Shown here piece by piece: positions 57,832 through 64,000 of a stretch of 64,000 nucleotides of DNA (positions are counted from its first letter, which is position 1; each line of letters opens with the position of its first letter). Origin of the DNA: Sordariomycetes sp. S80-01Y (taxonomy: Eukaryota; Ascomycota; Sordariomycetes); NCBI GenBank assembly GCA_037042185.1, contig JAXQJY010000026.1:620001-684000 (forward strand). Reading direction: 5' to 3'. A program made the translations under genes and the position numbers. Below the pieces are notes generated by a model. That model worked only from the letters and a program-made list of their open reading frames with translations. It searched no databases and had not been told where the DNA came from.

Positions 57832-60325
57832 TCAAACCCTCTTGAAGAAGTAAAGGTACGCAAATTTGCGCATCTCTTCAATATCGTATGCTTCCACCAC
57901 TTTCTCGTCGTTGAAGAGCACCCACTTCGAATCGTCGACGCCAGCGTTCTGGAGGATCTTGCGAATGAAGGCGACGTAGTGTCTAAACAGGTGTTAGAGA
58001 AAAGTAAACGAACAGGGTTAGCAAATGAAACTTACCCTGCATGAATGCTAGTGCCTTTGTGGCACACAATAGACTGAAGCTGGAAGCTCGCAGGCAAGGT
58101 CGCGGTCCCAGCAGGTTCCTTAGGAGCAGCAGGCGCATCTCCTGCACCCTCGTCCTCGAAAATGCCTTGATCGTCAGGATGGCTGAACAGCCAATCCACC
58201 GCTCGCTCCATGTCACCTCCTGTCTCCTTGAGTGCCTTCTTTGCTTGAGGCGCGCTGAACCCCATGGCACCGAGCGAGTCGATCTTCTCGGGATCAGCTC
58301 CGTCGCTGCCGCCAGCGCCGCCAGCACCCGCAGCGAAGTCAACAGGCGTGTCAATATCGGGGTCTTCCATATGTTGGAAGAGCCACTCCATTGCAGCGTT
58401 TGCGTCTGAGTTGCCGGTAGCATGGAGAGCCTTCTCGATGCGCACCTGTGGAAAGCCCATGCTCTCTAGCTGAGCAACAGCGGCCGCGTCTGGGACGAAG
58501 GCCTGGGCTGCTGGCTCAGGGTCGTCAGGCAGCTGCTCCTCGCCCTCCTGCAGACCAGGGGATATATAGCTGTCTAGCAAAAAGGGCTCGTCGGGCACCA
58601 TGACGGGAACATCGACCTTCTTCGGTACCCATCCTTCCATGGTCATCTTGCGTGCATTGACTGCGAGTACTTCAGGGAATGTCTTGAAAAGCGACCGCTT
58701 GGTAAAGCCATCTTTGCTCTGGCAGCCCGCACATGTGAGCTCAACTTGTTCCAGTGCCGTGAAACGGTCCAGGCACTCCTGTAAAGTGACGGCTTGGTAC
58801 TGATCCGGACCTTCCTGTCCCTCCTGACGAGGAAGCTTCTGAAGTGGCACATCCAAGAAAATGCTATCTTGCTCCGAAGTCGAGTACTTAACTCTCTTAC
58901 AGGCCGTGCACTGTAGGCGCTCCTCCATCTGGAATTGGAAGGGATGGGTCGGGTCTTGACGCTCAGCAGGAGGCTGCGCTCGAGTGATGAGCTTGAAAAG
59001 GTGCTGCATGAACTCGAGAGCGTCCTGCTGACGCATCGTCGAGAACTCGGGATGGCCTTTGCCGACGAGGTGCTTCAGCATGGCGGGCGCCAGACCCTTT
59101 TGATGTGTCATATTTGAGTCGGTATGGATGTTGGGATCGGGGTTGGAGTATCGTCCGGACAAGAGACCGTCGGCCATTTTGCGAAGCTGCGTCTCAAGGT
59201 CTTGGGCGGGATCCTCGACAAGGGGTAGGTCGTCGTTTGGTCGGTAGTATCGCGCCTGGAAGGAAGGCATGTCGAAAAGACACTGCACGATGCTGGCAAG
59301 ATAGCAGCTGTTTCCCAAGTTCTTCAGCCCAGTCAAACCAGGCCCAAAGACCGGTTTGAGCTCCCTGCCGTCCTCTGTGGTCATCGAGAAGTCCCATTTG
59401 AGATTTTGCTCGATCTGCATCTCCGTCAAACTCTTCTCGGTCTTTTCTGATTCCGCCAGGACGATTCCCCAGTGTGCCAGATGTGCCCCGAGGTTCTCGT
59501 CTGTCTTCTCATCATTGCACTTGTAACAGTAGATATCTGCCGTGCCTTCGGGAGTGATGGAGCCCAACTTTACGGCGACACCGTGCCCCGACTCGTCGCT
59601 GTGGGCAAGTGCGTGAGAGTTTCCCTCTATCCCTATTTGATTGCGTCCACAACCGAGATTACCGCAGACCAGACAAAGCCACAAGTTCTGCTTCAGATCG
59701 CAAGCGTAGCAACCGCTGAGGTCACTCTGCTCGATCTTGCGCGGCGGCTCCTGCTGCAGCATGAGGACATGCTCGCAGGTGGTGATCTCCTGCTCCCAAG
59801 ACTTGATCTCCTGCTGGTTTGCAAATGTATTCGCCTTCATGATGGCCTCAACGATCTTTTGCAGCTTGGGGTTCTGCATATCGAGCTGGATGTCGCATTC
59901 GAGGCACTTGACGGCCAAGGCGGTATCGTATCGGTCCTCGTCTTTCTCGGCCTGGATGGCGAGCTTGGACATCTTGGCGGGCGGCTCATCTCGCGTGACG
60001 GCTTTGGGCGTTCGACGGATATTGAGGGCTAGTGGATGCGAGCGGTGGACGTTGTGAAGCTTGCTATGCAGGCGTTCGCCGGCGCAGCCACCATTGAAGC
60101 ACTGGAGGCAAACATCGAGGCCGTTGGGTTCGTCCTGAAGGGTAAGTTGGTGATTCTGATAAGCATGGAAAAGAACTCACGATCGAATCAAAGCACTGAG
60201 TGCAGTCCTCTCTGTAGACTGACGTTGATGGCCCGGGAGGCACCAAGTCTTCCGAACGAGGTTAGCTGGCGACCGTGAAGGGGACGATCTCACGTACTCA
60301 GAGAGTCTAAATGCTGGCAAGCCAT
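57832..60325 (-). CDS. UBP14: UBP14/USP5-type ubiquitin C-terminal hydrolase
   Basis: Four exons (60298..60325, 60181..60248, 58036..60134, 57832..57982; introns 49, 46 and 53 bases) give 781 residues, the length of yeast Ubp14. The 28-base first exon encodes MACQHLDSL, and the joins restore PPGPSTSVYREDCTQCFDSI and DEPNGLDVCLQCFNGGC, a zinc-finger-like N-terminus usual here. The ZnF-UBP follows (CEHV near 152, then CYACDLKQNLWLCLVCGNLGCG). The catalytic Cys box is LKNLGNSCYLASIVQ (Cys 309), two UBA domains lie at about 585-710 (LESMGFPQVRIEKALHATG and LGAMGFSAPQAKKALKETG), and the His box is HYVAFIRK (His 733). It disassembles free unanchored polyubiquitin chains. The His box is supplied only by the last exon. 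It is head to head with ISU1 over 1.4 kb. Confidence 0.94.
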
Positions 60326-61762
60326 GATTTCCGAACCTGCCAGGAGCCGGGAGGAAAGAGAACGGTGAAGAGGGAGGAAATGCAAAACCGTGGGTTGAAG
60401 TTGGTTCACGTCGTTGGCGAGCAAACGGCAATCAGGCAAAGCGCCATGCGACCACCTAGAACATTCGCGTCGAGCTTGAGCTTCGTCACTGGGAGCGGCG
60501 CGGGGGAGGGGCTCTCACTCGGACAGAAATCACACTGCAAGAAAATGCTGGTGTCCTTTTTGTCACCTTGACGGCGGCGTCACTGAGGCTACCAGATGCG
60601 AGATGTGGCTGATGACACCGGATGTGTGTGGCTTTGAGGGTCATCGCCACCGTCATTCCTGCCTCAGCCCTCAGGTATCAACTTTGAGCTCCAACAGTCG
60701 AAGCTGAGAACCACATTAAACGTCACAGCGATCGTCACCCCTTCTTGACGTCGATTCACGATGGACGTGTTACGCAGCCGCGGGATGTCGAAGTGAGGCA
60801 CGGGAGACCTCGCACAATCTATTGTGACAAGATTTGCAACACTTCCTTCTTTTCACTTTCGGATGGGCCCGTACAAACCAAGAACCTAGATAGTCCAGGT
60901 CGCATCCCTAATGCCATCTGAACGATGACGGATAACACCCGCATTTACGGACTCGCAACCGAAGCGGTGCTACAGGCGCGTCTCTACCGATACTAATCGG
61001 CATCCCATCATTGGGTCGCATCTCCCCCCCGTCTCCATTGTTTGCTCCAGCGCTCCGTGATCGCTAAGAGTTTGAGAGGGGAACGTGCCAACGTGTCCAG
61101 CGAATTCCCCGAACTTTTTCTCTCGTCGCCGACCGAGGTGCAACTCCGAGAGTCCGGCTTCATTGTATCTCGAGCACTCGACATGAGCCGTTAGAGGTGC
61201 ATAAGTCGAATTTACTGCTAAAAACAGTTTGAGAACAGGTGCGGGTGCCTCGGTGAATTGCTGACCGGCCTTTTGCTGCTCGTCAAGAGCCTGTGAGTGA
61301 GAAAAAGCCGTTGGACCCTGATTGATAACATCCGGCTTCGGGGGCCCTTCTCCGGTGTTAGTTCTTATCAGATCCAATCACCGACCTCGCGCCGCTGACT
61401 AACCGCGTCTCGTCCGAGCAGCCGAGCTCTCGTTAACGTAATGATGATAGCAACAGACGTCTGCAATTGGTCGATTTCCCGCTCTCAGTGGAGCATCTGC
61501 CATCGCCTCCCATCTGCCATCATTCTTTGACATCCAAAGCCCGCAGCGTGTTCGATGATTTTCTTTCTTCCAACATCAACCTCCTACCACTATTCACCTA
61601 CGAAACCGGAGATACTGTCGCGGTTCCATCTTGCAATCAAACTCCACGAGTCAGCTCATTGATTTCCACGCTCCTCAACGTTTCGGGAGCTCCTTTATAT
61701 ACCTCCGACGGCCAGCCGAGGCCATACCGAACAACCCCTTCGCACAACACAACACCATCATC
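60326..61762. other. Divergent intergenic region UBP14/ISU1
   Basis: About 1.4 kb with no supported gene; frames at 60970..61377 (minus) and 61467..62006 (plus, overlapping ISU1 out of frame) are not recognisable. Holds the promoters of both neighbours. Confidence 0.45.
61696..61701 (+). promoter_or_regulatory. TATA box candidate of ISU1
   Basis: TATATA inside TCCTTTATATACC, 62 bases before the ISU1 ATG, which leaves room only for a short leader. Confidence 0.35.
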
Positions 61763-62385
61763 ATGTTCTCTCGCGGCGCCCGCACGCTCGTCGCCCGCGG
61801 CCTCGCCGCCAACGTCGCCAGGCCCATCGCCCAGACCACCCCTCGCGCCATCACTCCCCTGGCCGCGTCCATGCCCGCTCGTCGCGGTTACCACGAGAAG
61901 GTTCTCGACCACTACTCCAAGCCCCGCAACGTCGGTTCCATGGACAAGAAGGACCTCGATGTCGGCACCGGCCTCGTCGGCGCCCCGGCCTGCGGCGACG
62001 TCATGAAGCTGCAGATCAGGGTCGACCCGGAGACGAACAAGATCAGCGACGTCAAGTTCAAGACCTTCGGATGCGGCAGCGCCATTGCCAGCTCAAGTTA
62101 CTTGACGACGCTGGTGCAGGGCATGAGCCTGGACGATGCCGGCCAGGTCAAGAACACAGAGATCGCCAAGGAGCTGTGCTTACCGCCCGTTAAGCGTACG
62201 TTTCCCTCAAATGCCACACAGCAACAATATACTAACCAAGAACAGTGCACTGCTCCATGTTGGCAGAGGATGCGATTAAGTCGGCTATCTCGGACTACTA
62301 CACCAAGAACCCCAAGACCAAGACGACGAACCTTGCCGGTACGGAGAGCAAGATGCCCACCGGCGAGGCTGCTGCCGCCGCTTAA
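61763..62385 (+). CDS. ISU1: Mitochondrial iron-sulfur cluster scaffold ISU1/IscU
   Basis: Exons 61763..62195 and 62246..62385 (50-base intron) give 190 residues. The first ~40 residues are rich in Arg, Ala and Thr with no acidic residues (MFSRGARTLVARGLAANVAR), a matrix-targeting presequence. The mature protein begins near GYHEKVLDHYSKPRNVGSMDK. The three cluster-ligand cysteines are C77 (APACGDVMK, with Asp 79), C104 (TFGCGSAIASSS) and C147 (LHCSMLAEDAI). The Hsp70 (Ssq1) docking motif LPPVK at 140-144 is intact, and the intron lies right after it. It holds nascent [2Fe-2S] clusters made by the Nfs1-Isd11 desulfurase before hand-over by the chaperone. Everything needed for function is visible. 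The short Ala-rich tail is species-specific. Confidence 0.96.
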
Positions 62386-62812
62386 GTCTGAGCTCGTACA
62401 GCCGAGGTTGTGATATTAGGGGACGCTGGTTATGAAAATCGAAGGACGACATAGGCAACGGGGGGGCCGAGCGAGGATGATACCAAGAGGAGACGCGACC
62501 GGTGTCGAGAACTTTTCCTTTGTCACATTTGATGATTAGGACGGGACTCGTGGTTCTAGTTCTTTGAATTTCGGCGCAGGCGGTGTGAATTGAGACGGTG
62601 AAAGTCGCTTGTTTGAGACTGGAAAATTCATGTACCTATATGATGAGTAGTTGCTCACTTGTTCGCAATGGGCATCGTTTGAACACAGCGTTTCGTTGAT
62701 CCCGTACATCAACTTTCGAGTGACACTAATGTCTCCCTCTGCGCAGCACTTGGTCAGCTCCCTGCTCCTTAACGTTGCCCAAACATCAGCCTTCAGAACA
62801 CCGCACGCGCCC
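62386..62812. other. Convergent intergenic region ISU1/P450
   Basis: About 430 bases of 3' flank of two convergent genes. Nothing recognisable. Confidence 0.4.
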
Positions 62813-64000
62813 TCAAACCGGCCCCGCCGACTCGCTCCTAGGCTTCAGCACCAGCGGCAAGGGCGGCAAGCTGGCCGTGAACGTATCGCTGATACCCTCC
62901 TCCCAGCCCTCCCCATCCCATCCTGCGGGGAATTCCAGCTCGTAGCCCAGCGCCATCTTGCTCAGCACGATTCTCATCTCCATCAGGGCCAGGTTCCTCC
63001 CCGGGCAGGAGAACTGGCCCCTGCTGAAGGCCACGAAGGCCGACCCCCCTTCGGTCGACATGGACTCCCACCGCTCGGGCCGGAACTGCAGCGGGTCGTT
63101 CCAGTACCGCGGGTCGCGCTGGATGGTGTAGCAGGGCACGCTGACGACCGTGTCCCCGGGGATGAAGCGCTCGTCGATGGTGAGGCCCTCGGGCGGCGTC
63201 AGCCTTTGCAGCCCCACGGGCACGGAGGGCCGCAGGCGCAAGGTCTCGGTGATGATGTGGTTGAGGTACGGCAGGTCTTTGATGTTGCTGTAGCTCCAGT
63301 CTTTGCGGCCGTTTGGCAGGACGGTTCGCATGGACTGCTGGAGCTTGCGGTAGGTGGCCGGGTGTTTTGCCAGGAGGTAGACGGCGCTGGCCAGGGCGCC
63401 GCTCGTCGTATCACTACCGGTGATGATCAGGAGTCGCGAATCCTCCGCGAGGGCAAGTTCTCCAGGCGGAGCTGAGCGATCATTCTCCTCTCTGGCCTTG
63501 ATCAGCCAGGAGATGACGTCCCGGGGCTCGCTCCCTCTGTCCTCGGACAGCTCCTGCGGCACGTCAGTCTAAGCTGTAGAGGAATGGGGAATAAATCTCG
63601 CACCTTCTTCCTCGCCTCGAGTTGCTGCGAGCACCAACTAGTGAAGCGGTCGTATCCTCCAGTCGCCCCTGGTATCCTGCTCAGTGCCGAGAGAAGCCAG
63701 GGCATGGCTCCCACAACCGCGATGGCCGTCATGCTTTCGTGCAGGCCCGTCATGGCGGGATGCTCGCGTCCGGACTCCAGCATGTGGAAGTCCTTGGAGA
63801 AGCCTTGTTTAGCGGAGTGAGCAAGAAGATCTAGTTCCCTGGTTTGCAACGCCGGGGCTTACCGATGTCTCCCATGATGTCGAAGGCCAGGAACTCACTG
63901 TACTCTGTGACATCCACCGGCTTCCCCGTCCCGATTCTCGACAGGAACAGGTCAATCTTCTCAATCATTCGACTCTCATACGTGGCCAAAGCTATGAGAT
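62813..64000 (-). CDS. Cytochrome P450 monooxygenase, 3' part (cut by the window edge)
   Basis: Three exon pieces lie in the window: 63863..64000 (open at the edge), 63604..63803 and 62813..63553, with introns of 59 and 50 bases. The translation starts inside the protein (LIALATYESRMIEKIDLFL) and passes through the join GDIGFSKDFHML. It shows the I-helix LLIITGSDTTSGA, the K-helix E-T-L-R in HIITETLRLRPSVP, the PERW segment, and the heme loop FSRGQFSCPGRNLALMEMR with its cysteine. The pattern FSKDFHMLESGREHP before the I-helix resembles fungal secondary-metabolism P450s of the tryprostatin-hydroxylase or benzoate-hydroxylase-like sort; this is by memory. The N-terminal anchor and the first third of the protein are outside the window. 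Substrate unknown. Confidence 0.9.

Noticed and set aside
61467-62006. 179-codon frame overlapping the ISU1 start
   Set aside because: Out of frame with ISU1, Ser/Pro/Thr-rich, and explained by the leader and first exon of ISU1.
1-64000. tRNA, rRNA or CRISPR loci
   Set aside because: A few GGTTCGA-like B-box words occur (for example near 55158 and 55265), but none folds by eye with a matching A box and acceptor stem; no array of spaced repeats exists.

Overview
The window is nuclear DNA of a filamentous ascomycete (Pezizomycotina, probably a Sordariomycete; the class is inference). Signs are many GT-AG introns of about 44 to 130 bases, Zn(II)2Cys6 regulators with fungal middle-homology regions, a HET-domain protein, a PTH11/rhodopsin-like membrane protein, a trichodiene-synthase-family terpene cyclase, a fungal-type giant DUF3638/DUF3645 protein, and GC-rich coding sequence separated by long gene-poor gaps. 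I place 23 protein genes, two of them cut by the window ends. I see no rRNA, convincing tRNA, CRISPR array or intact mobile element. All exon joins are read by eye from splice sites, frame and family alignment.

Layout. 1-16 kb: the 3' end of a GH43 glycosidase; a Zn2Cys6 regulator divergent from an old-yellow-enzyme-type oxidoreductase, with palindromic CGG elements between them; a second Zn2Cys6 regulator; a long coiled-coil protein; a Rieske/AIF-like flavoprotein; and a 7-TM rhodopsin-like protein. 17-28 kb: REI1 (60S maturation), a pisatin-demethylase-like P450, a zinc alcohol/formaldehyde-type dehydrogenase, RFT1 (ER glycolipid) and, tail to tail with it, DBP3 (60S rRNA helicase).

29-44 kb is the accessory-looking part: a TRI5-family sesquiterpene synthase, a small HET-domain protein, a gene-poor stretch with four copies of the word TACGGAGTA, an alcohol O-acetyltransferase divergent from a secreted DUF4185 protein, a DUF2306-like membrane protein and an ACS-family MFS transporter. 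Cyclase, acetyltransferase and exporter together suggest a small terpenoid cluster, but this is a hypothesis: no P450 lies inside it, and the nearest P450 is about 8 kb away beyond RFT1 and DBP3.

45-64 kb: a 3,151-residue DUF6606/DUF3638/DUF3645 protein with helicase/SecA-like ATPase motifs; MAD2 (spindle checkpoint) with a GC-AG intron and very short exons; UBP14 (deubiquitinase) with a 28-base first exon; ISU1 (Fe-S scaffold); and the 3' part of a second P450. The most interesting points are the helicase-like motif set in the giant protein, the terpenoid neighbourhood, the palindromes in the 2.7-3.7 kb divergent promoter, and the TACGGAGTA word cluster.
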